A DNA stretch of 23,620 nucleotides from CAYYAQ01 sp964469555 (lineage in GTDB: Bacteria; Planctomycetota; UBA1135; UBA2386): positions 1 through 23,620 of the forward strand of contig CAYYAQ010000080.1 in NCBI GenBank assembly GCA_964469555.1, written 5' to 3'. This document shows, piece by piece, positions 1-7,918 of the stretch. Made by a program: the position numbers and the translations under genes. Under the pieces are notes generated by a model. The model did not search any database, had not been told where the DNA came from, and saw nothing but the letters and a program-made list of their open reading frames with translations. Positions within the stretch are counted from its first letter, which is position 1. Every line of letters starts with the position of its first letter.

Positions 1-105
1 GCGAGGGGTCGGGGCAACGCGGCTCGAAGCCTCGAACGAGAGTTCGCTGGACGGTTGCCCGGGGGAACGATGCGGCGGCGGTTCCTGTCGTTCGTCAAGC
101 GGTGA
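1..105 (+). CDS. C-terminal end of an unidentified protein (partial)
   Basis: Frame 1 is open from the first base to a TGA at 103-105, giving 34 residues that end in FLSFVKR. The stretch is Arg-rich and about three quarters of its codons end in G or C, as expected for a real gene here. Its start lies outside the window. The fragment is too short to assign a family. It could also be a chance open frame in GC-rich DNA. Confidence 0.4.
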   Translation, partial: ARGRGNAARSLEREFAGRLPGGTMRRRFLSFVKR

Positions 106-146
106 GGGGGGTGGCTCGGGGTGGAGAAGTGGGGTTGGGGAAGGGG
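106..146 (+). other. G-rich tract with G-quadruplex potential
   Basis: On the plus strand there are G-runs at 106-111, 118-121, 131-134, 137-140 and 143-146. The last four are runs of four Gs separated by loops of 9, 2 and 2 bases. The tract starts directly after the stop codon of the partial plus-strand gene and lies between two convergent genes. Folding is inferred from the pattern only. From 147 to 292 I see no gene or terminator, only a run of eight Gs at 275-282. Confidence 0.5.
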
Positions 147-292
147 CTCGGTTCGGGAGGCGGCTCGCTTTGGGGAGTCCACGCGCATCCGATGGAGGCG
201 GCCCTGTCGTACTGAGCCTGTGTACCCCTACGCCTGCAGCGTCGTGCGCGGCGGGGTATGCTCGAGGAGTCTTTGGGGGGGGCGGTGGACGG

Positions 293-1723
293 CTACTTAC
301 AGATGCCGGCCCACATGCCACGAGACGAGATCAGCGTCCCGGTGCCCCGATCGCCGAACAGCTGCATGTAGATCTTCGCTCCGCCGAGAGTGGCGTTGTT
401 CGGCACGGGTGCGTTGATCGTCGCCCGTCCGTTCGAATCTGCGGTGATCGGACCGAGGATCTTGCCCGTGGCGAGGTTGGTGTGGATCTTCGCGCCGAGA
501 ATCGTTCCGGTCCCGGAACCGACGGAGATCACGATCCAGAAGTTCTTGTTCGGCTCGAGATTTTCACACTCGAGACGCATCTTCGAAGCGTTGACCTTGG
601 GCGAAGCGCCATCGAATCGAGCGCGCGGCACACCCTTCGTGCCGGCGGTGCCCGTGCCGTAGCGATTCATGTGGCCACAGTCGACCTGCAGCGAGAAGAA
701 GCCATTGTCCGTGTCGCTGGCGTAGACAACGCCGTGATCGGCGAACGGGTAGCAGCCCCACGCGCCGTCGTAGCCGCTAGTCCGTGACGACGTATTGTAA
801 GCCGCGATCTTCGCGGGCTTCGTCGGGTCCGCGAGATCGATCACGTGGATACCGTCGAAGTAGTGCGACATGTAGGCCGTGCGCCCGCTGACGTAGACAT
901 TGTGAGCGATATGAGGGTTGCCGAGGTCGTAGTCGCCGAGCTTCTTCGGTGACGCCGGGTTGCTGATATCCCAGACGGTCATGTGCGGAGACACACCGTT
1001 GCGCCCGAGTTCGTCCGTGCAGCACAGAATCTTGTCGTCCTCGGACGGCCAGGAATTGTGCGCGTATCCACCCGGAGTGCTGCAGTTGCCGATGGTCGAG
1101 ATGCTCTTGGGATTGGTGACGTTGAGGATGCGGACCTGGTAGGAACGACCGAGCGCGAAATATCCCCGACCTCGTCGGATGCAGATGTCGTGGACGTACC
1201 TGGTCTTCCAGGTTGCCACGAGCGAAGGGTTCTTCGGAGTTGTCTTGACGTCGTAGATCGCCACGCCCTGGTTGCTGCCGCTGAAGTAGATGAACCCGCC
1301 GGCGGGGTCGGCGCTGACGTTGTGGGCGGCCGTGAGCGTCCCCGTCTGCACGTAGCCGACGTCGACGGGCGTGCCGGGCTTCGTCAGATCGATCACGCGG
1401 AAGCCCCGCTGGCTGCTGTTCTCGGTAGCGGAGTAGACGTAGGGGCCCACGTTCGTGAAGTCGCGCCAATAGCTATCGGGAGCGGACCACCAACTGAGTT
1501 GCTTGGGAAACCTGGGATCCGTGGTGTCCAGAATCCAGATGCCCTTCTTCTCGCCGACGATGGCGAGCTCCTGCCCATTCGGAGCGGTGTACCCCCAGAT
1601 GTCGTTGAAGAAGGAGGCGCCGGTGCGCTTCCAATTCTTGAGGACCGTTATGTTCTGGGCACAAAGGGACGAGAGCACTACACCGGCGGTAATCGCCGCG
1701 GCCAGGAAACGAGACATGCGCAT
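293..1723 (-). CDS. Secreted choice-of-anchor B (LVIVD-type) family protein, copy 1
   Basis: This 476-residue protein starts at the ATG at 1723, chosen because a GGAG lies 7 bases upstream and a signal peptide follows at once; the frame is open further upstream to 1870. Residues 1-23 form an Arg-start, hydrophobic signal peptide ending in LCAQ. The body holds repeated beta-propeller-like units with the family phrases RVIDL, GVAIYD, TVWDISNP and HVIDLADP, and aligned AHN and MSHY motifs, as in LVIVD/choice-of-anchor B proteins. After a DCGHMNRYG hinge, about 110 C-terminal residues form a separate beta-rich domain ending in MWAGICK; this may be an anchoring or sorting domain. Cys-rich spots such as ILCCTDE suggest disulfides outside the cytoplasm. 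The molecular function is unknown. It is paralogous to the next gene upstream. Confidence 0.85.
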   Translation of the reverse strand: MRMSRFLAAAITAGVVLSSLCAQNITVLKNWKRTGASFFNDIWGYTAPNGQELAIVGEKKGIWILDTTDPRFPKQLSWWSAPDSYWRDFTNVGPYVYSATENSSQRGFRVIDLTKPGTPVDVGYVQTGTLTAAHNVSADPAGGFIYFSGSNQGVAIYDVKTTPKNPSLVATWKTRYVHDICIRRGRGYFALGRSYQVRILNVTNPKSISTIGNCSTPGGYAHNSWPSEDDKILCCTDELGRNGVSPHMTVWDISNPASPKKLGDYDLGNPHIAHNVYVSGRTAYMSHYFDGIHVIDLADPTKPAKIAAYNTSSRTSGYDGAWGCYPFADHGVVYASDTDNGFFSLQVDCGHMNRYGTGTAGTKGVPRARFDGASPKVNASKMRLECENLEPNKNFWIVISVGSGTGTILGAKIHTNLATGKILGPITADSNGRATINAPVPNNATLGGAKIYMQLFGDRGTGTLISSRGMWAGICK

Positions 1724-1748
1724 GGGATTTCTCCAGTAGGTGCCGAGG

Positions 1749-1773
1749 TCGGTCCGGGCAGGAATCGGACCGA
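1749..1773 (-). promoter_or_regulatory. Leader hairpin upstream of copy 1
   Basis: A perfect 8-base inverted repeat (TCGGTCCG and CGGACCGA, 9-base loop) lies 25 bases before the ATG at 1723. In the mRNA it would form a hairpin just 5' of the ribosome binding site. It has no T-run, so it does not look like a terminator. A role in translation or message stability is inference. Confidence 0.4.
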
Positions 1774-1880
1774 CATTGGCGCAAGGTACACACCATAGTC
1801 CACGGCACGCCCCTCGTGCGTCAACCCTCCACGGGTGTCCGGTGCGGTCATTGTGCGGTTCGATATCCATGAGCCCTCGC

Positions 1881-1923
1881 CAAACGCAAAACGCCCGCCC
1901 AAACAGTCACGTTCGGACGGGCG
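1881..1923 (-). terminator. Intrinsic terminator after copy 2
   Basis: Twenty-one bases after the stop of the upstream paralog, the minus strand reads CGCCCGTCC, a 14-base loop, then GGGCGGGCG followed by TTTTGCGTTT. The 9-pair stem has one G-U pair. The stem plus T-rich tail fits a Rho-independent terminator, so the two paralogs are probably transcribed separately. Confidence 0.75.
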
Positions 1924-1944
1924 CTTCGCTCTATTCTCGAAGGG

Positions 1945-3369
1945 CTACTTGCAGATACCAGCCCACATGCCGCGAGACGAGATCAGCGTGGAGTTGCCGC
2001 GATCTCCGAACAGCTGCAGGTAGATCTTTGCTCCGCCGAGACCAGCGTTGTTCGGCACCGGAACGTTGATCGTCGCCTTGCCGTTCGCATCGGCCTTGAT
2101 CGGCCCGACGATCATGGCGGTGCCGAGGTTGACGTTGAGCTTCGCGCCGAGAACCGCCCCGGTGCCCGCGCCAGAGGAGATGGCGACCCAGAAGTTCTTG
2201 TTCGACTCGAGGTTCTCGCACTCGAGACGAAGCTTCGACGCGTTGACCCTCGGGGAGGCGCCGTCGAAGCGACCCCGCGGCACGCCCTTGGTTCCAGCCG
2301 TGCCCGAGCCGTAGCGATTCATCGCGCCGCAATCGACCTGAATGGCGTGGAAACCCTTATCCATGTCGCTGGCGTAGACGATGCCACTGTCGGCGAACGG
2401 GTAGCAGCCCCAGCAACCGTTGTAGCCACTCCCGGCTGTAGATGTGTCGTAGCGCGCGATCCGCGTCGGGTTGGCCGGGTTCGCCAGATCGACCACGTGC
2501 ATGCCATCGATGTAGTGGGACATGAAGGCCGTCCGACCGATCACGTAGACGTTGTGCACGATGAAGGCACTGCCGTTGTCGTAGTCCCCCGTCTTCCTCG
2601 GGGCCGCGGGGTTGGAGATGTCCCAGACGGTCATGTGCGGCGTGTTGCTACCGCGACTGATCTCGTCGGTGCAGCAGAGGATCTTGTCGTCTTCAGACAC
2701 CCAGGCGTTGTGGGCGTAGCCACCTGGCGTGTTGCAGTTGCCGATCAAACTGATGCTCTTGGGGTTGGTTACGTTCAGGATCCGGACTGCGTACGACCGC
2801 CCGGAAGCGAAGTAGCCCTTGCCCCTTCGGATGCATGCGTCATGGACGTAGTTGTTCCTCCAGGTTGCGTACAGGGGCGGATTCTTCGGGTTCGTCCTGG
2901 CGTCGTAGATCGCCACGCCCTGGTTGCTGCCTGTGAAGTAGATGAACTTCGCATCCGGATCCGCGTCGACGTCATGCGCGTTCGTCAGCGAGGAAGTCTG
3001 CACGTAGCCGAGGTCCATGGGAGTGCCGGACGTAAAATCTATCACGCGGAAGCCGCGCGACCTGTTCTCCGTGCCGACGTACACGTACGGACCGATGCTC
3101 GTGAAGGACCGCCATGAACTGGACGGCGCCGACCACCAAGCCAACTGCTTGACGACACCACCGGTGGTCTCGAGGACCCAGATGCCAGCGCCTTCGCCGA
3201 CGACAGCGTACTCCCTTCCGTTGTGCGTAACGCCCCAACAATCATTGAAGAAGGACGCGCCGGAACGTTTCCACTGTCGAATGAGGGTGGTGTTTTGCGC
3301 GGGAAGGGAGGAGATAAAACCACCGCAGAGCACGGCGGCGACAAGAGCGCACGGGATCAGTTTGGACAT
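1945..3369 (-). CDS. Secreted choice-of-anchor B (LVIVD-type) family protein, copy 2
   Basis: This 474-residue protein starts at the ATG at 3369. An N-terminal signal peptide of about 25 residues ends in SLPAQ. The protein aligns end to end with its neighbour, with well over half of residues identical by eye. Shared features include GVAIYD, the VRILNVTNPKSIS segment, ILCCTDE, TVWDISNP, MSHY and a C-terminal domain of about 110 residues ending in ISSRGMWAGICK. The beta-propeller-type repeats fit the LVIVD/choice-of-anchor B family, secreted or surface proteins of unknown biochemical role. No clear Shine-Dalgarno sequence is seen; a strong leader hairpin sits directly upstream. Tandem duplication is the simplest origin of the pair. 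Confidence 0.85.
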   Translation of the reverse strand: MSKLIPCALVAAVLCGGFISSLPAQNTTLIRQWKRSGASFFNDCWGVTHNGREYAVVGEGAGIWVLETTGGVVKQLAWWSAPSSSWRSFTSIGPYVYVGTENRSRGFRVIDFTSGTPMDLGYVQTSSLTNAHDVDADPDAKFIYFTGSNQGVAIYDARTNPKNPPLYATWRNNYVHDACIRRGKGYFASGRSYAVRILNVTNPKSISLIGNCNTPGGYAHNAWVSEDDKILCCTDEISRGSNTPHMTVWDISNPAAPRKTGDYDNGSAFIVHNVYVIGRTAFMSHYIDGMHVVDLANPANPTRIARYDTSTAGSGYNGCWGCYPFADSGIVYASDMDKGFHAIQVDCGAMNRYGSGTAGTKGVPRGRFDGASPRVNASKLRLECENLESNKNFWVAISSGAGTGAVLGAKLNVNLGTAMIVGPIKADANGKATINVPVPNNAGLGGAKIYLQLFGDRGNSTLISSRGMWAGICK

Positions 3370-3378
3370 GGGAAGATG

Positions 3379-3408
3379 CTGCGGGTTGGTCTTTCGGCAA
3401 CCCCGCAG
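3379..3408 (-). promoter_or_regulatory. Leader hairpin directly upstream of copy 2
   Basis: CTGCGGGGTTG and CAACCCGCAG pair over 10 bases with one bulged G around a 9-base loop, ending 9 bases before the ATG at 3369. It would cover the region where a ribosome binding site is expected. Copy 1 has an unrelated hairpin in a similar place. The rest of the 3370-3536 gap shows no convincing promoter or small gene. Confidence 0.4.
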
Positions 3409-3536
3409 GGAGATGGGCGACCGAATGGACGATTACACGGGCAGGACGAGAGAACGAACGTACTGCAGACGAAGCGTCGTCTCCCGTCAACCCGCGACCG
3501 CAAGTTTGTCGTAGCAATACACCGTGGTATGGTGGC

Positions 3537-4340
3537 TTAGCGCAACCCGTGCCTCTCCAACTCGCGCGCAAAAAGAGGCGCCAAACGCCGGAGTTCCGCC
3601 CGTCGTCCCACGCGATCCAATCCCAGACCGCCAAGGAAACGCAGCGTGTCGACAACGGTGGGGCGTATCGGCAGATCTCCTTCGTGCCGCCGAAGATACC
3701 GTGCCATCCGCAGGAGCATTCCATCGCGCGCCGCGGTACTAAGTTCGTCGTGGAGCTCAGCCCGATCGAGATCCAGGATGAAGACCTCGACCCGCGACTC
3801 CGTCCCGGCCCCCACCTGGCGCGCGACCAGATTATCGGGGTGGAGATCCCGATGCTCCAACCCCGCCTCCATCGCGAGGGCCGTCACGCGACCGGCCTCG
3901 CGCACTGCGGCGCGACGTATGCCGGGTTCGGCGGCGACGAACGCGGGGAGGGGCCGGGCTCCCTCGATCAACCCGGTTATGAGACGCAGACGGTGGAAGA
4001 TCCACAGGTGACGGCGGGACAACGCGGCGAGCGGTTCGACGACCGGAACACCGACGCGACGCAGGGAAGCCAGGACGCGCAACTCGCGCTCCGGTCTGCG
4101 CGGATCGAGGTAGCTGCGCGGGAACAGGAAACCGAGCGCGCCGCCGCGACGAAAGTCACGGGTCACGCCGCGGAGTTCCTCCGTGACGGCGAGCACCGAG
4201 ACGCCGCCGCGACCCTTCGCGTCCGGGAGCGGCGCGCCGTCGGCCCACATCGCCTCGAGGGAGACGTCCCCCAGGTCGTGACGCAACACCGCGCGCAGTC
4301 CCTTTGCCGAGACGACTTGGAATTCGTGGTCCTCGGTCAC
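3537..4340 (-). CDS. Kdo/LPS-core kinase family protein (KdkA/WaaP-like)
   Basis: The 267-residue protein starts with GTG at 4340 and is a kinase-fold enzyme that probably phosphorylates a sugar of the LPS inner core, with ATP as donor. Residues 61-78 hold the DFRRGGALGFLFP segment typical of Kdo kinase (KdkA), followed by a Tyr-x-Asp block and an Arg/Glu helix (about 82-92). The catalytic loop is HRDLHPDN at 163-170, with Asp165 the likely base and Asn170 a metal ligand; the metal-binding motif is DLD at 190-192. It is divergent from a heptosyltransferase gene 53 bases away, which supports an LPS-core role. No signal peptide is present, so it acts at the cytoplasmic face. Which hydroxyl and sugar it uses cannot be told; WaaP-type heptose kinase is the alternative. 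Confidence 0.8.
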   Translation of the reverse strand: MTEDHEFQVVSAKGLRAVLRHDLGDVSLEAMWADGAPLPDAKGRGGVSVLAVTEELRGVTRDFRRGGALGFLFPRSYLDPRRPERELRVLASLRRVGVPVVEPLAALSRRHLWIFHRLRLITGLIEGARPLPAFVAAEPGIRRAAVREAGRVTALAMEAGLEHRDLHPDNLVARQVGAGTESRVEVFILDLDRAELHDELSTAARDGMLLRMARYLRRHEGDLPIRPTVVDTLRFLGGLGLDRVGRRAELRRLAPLFARELERHGLR

Positions 4341-4393
4341 GGGCGGATGATAGTCCCGCGGTTCAAGGAACGATAACCTCGACCGCCGTTCGC

Positions 4394-5416
4394 ATGGATC
4401 GAGTCCAGACCACTCCCGATCTTCCAGAGAATGCCAGGGTGCTGATGGTGCGCCTGTCGGCGCTCGGCGACGTGATATTCGCGCTAGAGACGCTGGCTAC
4501 CCTCAAGGCCGAACGCCCTGACGTGCGCGTCGACTTCCTGGTCGAGGACCGCTTCGCCGCGATCCTCGAAGACCACCCGATGATCGACGAGCTGATCGTG
4601 TTTCCGCGTCAGCGGTGGCGGCGAGTATTCGGTCACCTGCGGCGGCTGCGGCGCACCAAGTACGACGTGCTCCTCGACCTGCACGGCATCCTGAAGAGTG
4701 GGCTGCAGGTGTGGATCGCCCGAGCCCGACTCAAGGTCGGCTACGCCGCCCCGGTTTCGCGGGAAGGCGCGGCGTTCGCGTACCACCGCCGCGTGGTCCT
4801 CGACAATCCGGAGAGGCACCGCGCCGAGTGCGGGGGGTTCCTCCTGCGCGAGCTCGGACTCGAGGCCAAGAGGCAGTCGGCCGTCCTGCCCCGGAGAATC
4901 GGCGTGCCCGACGTCTTCGCCGACCGGGATGGCACTCGGGTGATCCTGCACCCGGGCACGAGCTCGTTCGCCTCGTTCAAGCGCTGGCCGACGGCGCGGT
5001 TCGCACAACTCGCCCGCGTCCTCGTCGACGCGGGAATGCCTGTCGCGGTAAGCTACGGCCCGGGCGAGAGCGAGCTCTTCGACACCGTGCGCGCAGACGT
5101 GCCCGAGGTGCTCGGCATCGACGGTCGGAAGATCGGACTCGGCGGCATGGTCGAAGTGTTGCGACAGGCCGACGTCGTCGTGGCGGCGGACACCGGCCCG
5201 CTCCACATCGCCGCGGCCGCGGGTACGCGGGTCGTCGCCTTGTTCGGACCCAAGGACACCGGACGCTACGGCCCCCGCGGACAGGAGCACGTGGCGCTCT
5301 CACACGACGTGCCGTGCCGACCGTGCCGGCGACGCACCTGCCCGTCCCCGCAGTGTGTCCTCGGCATCGAGGTCGACGCGGTGGCCGCGCAAGCCCTGCG
5401 GGCGATGCCATCGTGA
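4394..5416 (+). CDS. Glycosyltransferase family 9 / LPS heptosyltransferase
   Basis: The protein is 340 residues from the ATG at 4394; the frame is open to 4304 but that would run into the divergent kinase. An internal ATG at 4445 is possible, because the family core (RLSALGDVIFALETL) begins at about residue 20. GT9 enzymes move heptose from ADP-heptose to Kdo or heptose of the LPS inner core. Visible marks are the N-terminal ALGD loop, the HPG(T)S turn and KRWP of the second Rossmann domain, and the nucleotide-binding ADTGPLHIAAA...ALFGPKD block near residues 264-288. A Cys-rich C-terminal CRPCRRRTC segment is common in the family. It is probably cytoplasmic and membrane-associated. The gene after it follows by 24 bases, so they may be cotranscribed. 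WaaC and WaaF types cannot be separated by eye. Confidence 0.85.
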   Translation: MDRVQTTPDLPENARVLMVRLSALGDVIFALETLATLKAERPDVRVDFLVEDRFAAILEDHPMIDELIVFPRQRWRRVFGHLRRLRRTKYDVLLDLHGILKSGLQVWIARARLKVGYAAPVSREGAAFAYHRRVVLDNPERHRAECGGFLLRELGLEAKRQSAVLPRRIGVPDVFADRDGTRVILHPGTSSFASFKRWPTARFAQLARVLVDAGMPVAVSYGPGESELFDTVRADVPEVLGIDGRKIGLGGMVEVLRQADVVVAADTGPLHIAAAAGTRVVALFGPKDTGRYGPRGQEHVALSHDVPCRPCRRRTCPSPQCVLGIEVDAVAAQALRAMPS

Positions 5417-5440
5417 CCCTGGGAGCCTGACGGTGCCATC

Positions 5441-5896
5441 ATGACAATGGACATCGTCGTCATCCGCCATCCCCGCGAGCGGATCAGCAAGTGCTCGCTG
5501 CGCTTCCTGCACGACCGCCCAGGGTTCACGTTCTTCAAGGCGACGGAGGACTTCCGGTTCGATGCGACCGGGCACATCGAACTCGCGGTGGACGCAGCGC
5601 CGCTCAGTCCCACTGACGCGGACCAACCCTTGCTGATCCTCGACAGCACGTGGCGGCTACTCGACGACCTGCACTCCCACATCGAGGGTGAGACCGTGCG
5701 CCGATCGATTCCCCCGGGGATAGCCACCGCCTACCCGCGCGTCAGCCGGAACTACTCCGACCCGCCCGGCGGACTCGCCTCGATCGAGGCGCTCTACGTC
5801 GCGCTGAAGATCCTCGGACACGACGACCCGTCGATCCTCGAGGACTACCACTGGAAGGACGAGTTCCTGTCGAACGTGGCTGCCGCGGACCTGTGA
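5441..5896 (+). CDS. Tsr3-like (DUF367-type) aminocarboxypropyltransferase family protein
   Basis: The protein has 151 residues. By recalled motifs it matches Tsr3, the archaeal/eukaryotic enzyme that transfers the 3-amino-3-carboxypropyl group of SAM to a small-subunit rRNA pseudouridine. Points of match in order: an N-terminal RHPRERISKCSLRFL segment (Tsr3: DP..CSG..L..L); LSPTDAD at 55-61; LILDSTWRLLDDL at 65-77, like the Tsr3 CSW and bacterial DTW-domain motifs; IPPGIATAYP at 90-99 (Tsr3: LP.LIAANP); NYSDPPGGLASIEAL at 104-118 (Tsr3: NYG.P..L...EA); and YHWKDEFLSN at 136-145 (Tsr3: FKWG..FL.LN). The length fits the core domain. Start 5441 is used; an ATG at 5447 is equally good. It follows the heptosyltransferase gene and converges on the next gene with a 35-base gap. 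The substrate is unproven; a tRNA or rRNA uridine derivative is likely. Confidence 0.75.
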   Translation: MTMDIVVIRHPRERISKCSLRFLHDRPGFTFFKATEDFRFDATGHIELAVDAAPLSPTDADQPLLILDSTWRLLDDLHSHIEGETVRRSIPPGIATAYPRVSRNYSDPPGGLASIEALYVALKILGHDDPSILEDYHWKDEFLSNVAAADL

Positions 5897-5931
5897 GGCG
5901 CGCGGCCGACCCCGCCGTCAGGAAAGAACCG

Positions 5932-7755
5932 CTAGTTGTTGTCCAGTGCGTAGCTGGCGACGAACGTGTGGTTCAGGCCGGTATTGCTGACCTTGCGCAC
6001 GCCGTTCGTGACATCCCAGACGTAGAGCTCGTAGAAGCCTGCCGAACTCTTGCGGGAGAACACGAATGCACCCGCCGAAGTCGACGCGACGACGAACTTC
6101 TCGTCTGCAGCATCCGCTGACACGACGGTCAACGTGTCCGTCGCCTCGTTCCAGAACGAGAGATCGTCCTGGGCCGTCACTGTCAGCGTGACGACGAAGT
6201 TTCCGTCCTTCGTGGAACCCGCCCAGGCAGCCGTGCTGTCCGTGGACACCGTGGCGACCGTTCCTGTCGACAACCAACGACGCAGCCCGACACCGAACTT
6301 GAAGTAGACAACGTTGCCGTTCGCGAGCGCAGCATGGAACGTCATGGCCGCACCGACATCGAACAGGACCTGCGCCGCGGCGCTGTCGTCCCAGACGCCG
6401 ATGCCCGTGCCACTGCGCACGAGCACGATGTCGTTCAGCTTGGTAACCGTCTGGAATACGTCCATCGTCGTGCTCGTCGAGAGATCGACATCAGCGCCGC
6501 CGACAGTCTTGGCGTGGACGTCCCAGTCCGATCCGCTCACCTCGTGCGTGTAGATGATCTTGTCGTTCGTGGTGACGCCGTTGAACTCGTCACGAACGCC
6601 GACGTTCGTCGCGACCACGGTCGTGGTCAACGTGTCGGGGTTCCAATAGTAGAGGTCGACGTCCGTCCCGCTGACGGTGTGCTCGAAGACGACCTTGCCA
6701 GTCGACGTCGAACTCTTGAAGACCAACGTTCCGGCCTGGAAGCCGCCGGTGCTGACGTCGGCAGCGACCTGCGTGAGACCGACCGCCGGGCTGTAGAACC
6801 ACAGGTCGATGTCGCTGGCTCCGTTGTCGCGGGTGAAGACGACGCCACCACCCGTAACCACTCCCACGATGACCTCGTTGGCAACGTCGGTGGAGACCAC
6901 TGAGAGGGTGTCGGTCGACGGGTTGTAGGTGTAGATGTCCCGCACCGCGGACGGGCCGCGCTCGAAGTAGACGACGTCGTTCGAGTCGACGAACGCGTTG
7001 CGCTCGAGGGAGTTCGCGATCGCGCTGACCTCGCGGGTCAGACCGGTCTCCGCGCTGTAGATGTAGAGGTTGGGGTCGGCGGTCGAACCGCTCGTGAAGA
7101 TGACCTGGTTCTTCGAGGTCTTCCCTTCGAACTTCTCGTCCGTGGTGTTGTTCGGATCCTCGCCCAGCTGCGTCGTCCCCGGGGAGTTCGGATTGAACAG
7201 GAACAGGTCGGTCTTCCCACCGGACGTGCGCTCGTAGATCACGTGGCCGCGAGTCAGTGCGCCCTTGTAGGTGTCCGTGTAGCCCTGCGAGTTCGAGATC
7301 GTGATGAACTGGGCGCTGTAGAACTTGCCGGCGGCCAGATCGGCGGTCGGGTTCGTGATGGTGCCCCGGTCCATGAGGACGAGAGCCGTGCCCGATTGGA
7401 TCACCGCCTCTTCAGCGGTCAGGACATCGACGATGAACTCGAAGTCCGCGGAGGTGTTCGTCGCGTGGGCCCGCAGCGTGACGGTCTTCCTTCCGACGGT
7501 GTCGAAGAGCTGCGAGTACGTGGAACCCGCGACGCTACCGCCGCCAGAGATCACGGAGAACGTCAGCGTCTGGCCGGTAGGAGGGGTGGTGTACTTGGAC
7601 AGGTCCAAGTTGAACGAAGTGCCGCCACTCGCCGTCTGGCTCGGGATCTGCGAAACCTTCGGCTTCGACCCGTTGCCTTTGGAGCAGGAAGAAAGGACCA
7701 CGGCCAGTGCGACTGCGGCGAGACTCACGATTTGAACCCGGTTCGATACCGTCAT
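5932..7755 (-). CDS. Lipoprotein with beta-propeller (TolB/WD40-like) repeats
   Basis: This 607-residue protein starts at the ATG at 7755, with a GAGGA about 5 bases upstream. A signal peptide with lipobox LSSC puts the lipidated Cys at position 24. After a short Gly/Ser/Lys linker comes an Ig-like or cadherin-like stretch (about 35-115). The remainder is at least eight loose repeats of about 45-50 residues of the form VVYF...D-(L/I)-Y-x-Y-(N/S)-P-x-T-x-x-T-x-V, i.e. beta-propeller blades such as LYIYSAETGLTREVS and DIYTYNPSTDTLSVVS. It is Thr/Val/Asp-rich, as expected for a large extracytoplasmic beta protein. No catalytic motif is seen. It lies 163 bases downstream of lon but probably has its own leader. 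A role as a periplasmic or outer-membrane scaffold is inference. Confidence 0.8.
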   Translation of the reverse strand: MTVSNRVQIVSLAAVALAVVLSSCSKGNGSKPKVSQIPSQTASGGTSFNLDLSKYTTPPTGQTLTFSVISGGGSVAGSTYSQLFDTVGRKTVTLRAHATNTSADFEFIVDVLTAEEAVIQSGTALVLMDRGTITNPTADLAAGKFYSAQFITISNSQGYTDTYKGALTRGHVIYERTSGGKTDLFLFNPNSPGTTQLGEDPNNTTDEKFEGKTSKNQVIFTSGSTADPNLYIYSAETGLTREVSAIANSLERNAFVDSNDVVYFERGPSAVRDIYTYNPSTDTLSVVSTDVANEVIVGVVTGGGVVFTRDNGASDIDLWFYSPAVGLTQVAADVSTGGFQAGTLVFKSSTSTGKVVFEHTVSGTDVDLYYWNPDTLTTTVVATNVGVRDEFNGVTTNDKIIYTHEVSGSDWDVHAKTVGGADVDLSTSTTMDVFQTVTKLNDIVLVRSGTGIGVWDDSAAAQVLFDVGAAMTFHAALANGNVVYFKFGVGLRRWLSTGTVATVSTDSTAAWAGSTKDGNFVVTLTVTAQDDLSFWNEATDTLTVVSADAADEKFVVASTSAGAFVFSRKSSAGFYELYVWDVTNGVRKVSNTGLNHTFVASYALDNN

Positions 7756-7762
7756 GCGTTTC

Positions 7763-7793
7763 CTCGATGTCTAGGGACGTATCGGTCATCGAG
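7763..7793 (-). promoter_or_regulatory. Inverted repeat overlapping the lipoprotein ribosome binding site
   Basis: CTCGATG and CATCGAG, 17 bases apart on the minus strand, can pair in the leader of the lipoprotein gene. The downstream arm includes the first bases of the GAGGA Shine-Dalgarno sequence that ends 5 bases before the ATG at 7755. Pairing would partly hide the ribosome binding site. The stem is short, so this is tentative. Confidence 0.3.
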
Positions 7794-7918
7794 AGTTCGT
7801 GCCCCTCCCCTTGAGGACCGGGGGTAACTGACTGCGCAAGGGTAGGTTGCGTTGGGGCCGGCTCGCCACGGACTGCCGAAGACCGGGGTCTACCCGACGG
7901 ACGGGGCGTGGTCCCCAA

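Noticed and set aside
1700..1870. N-terminal extension of the first choice-of-anchor B protein to 1870
   Set aside because: It precedes a clear signal peptide and Shine-Dalgarno at 1723 and includes the leader hairpin; composition is not protein-like.
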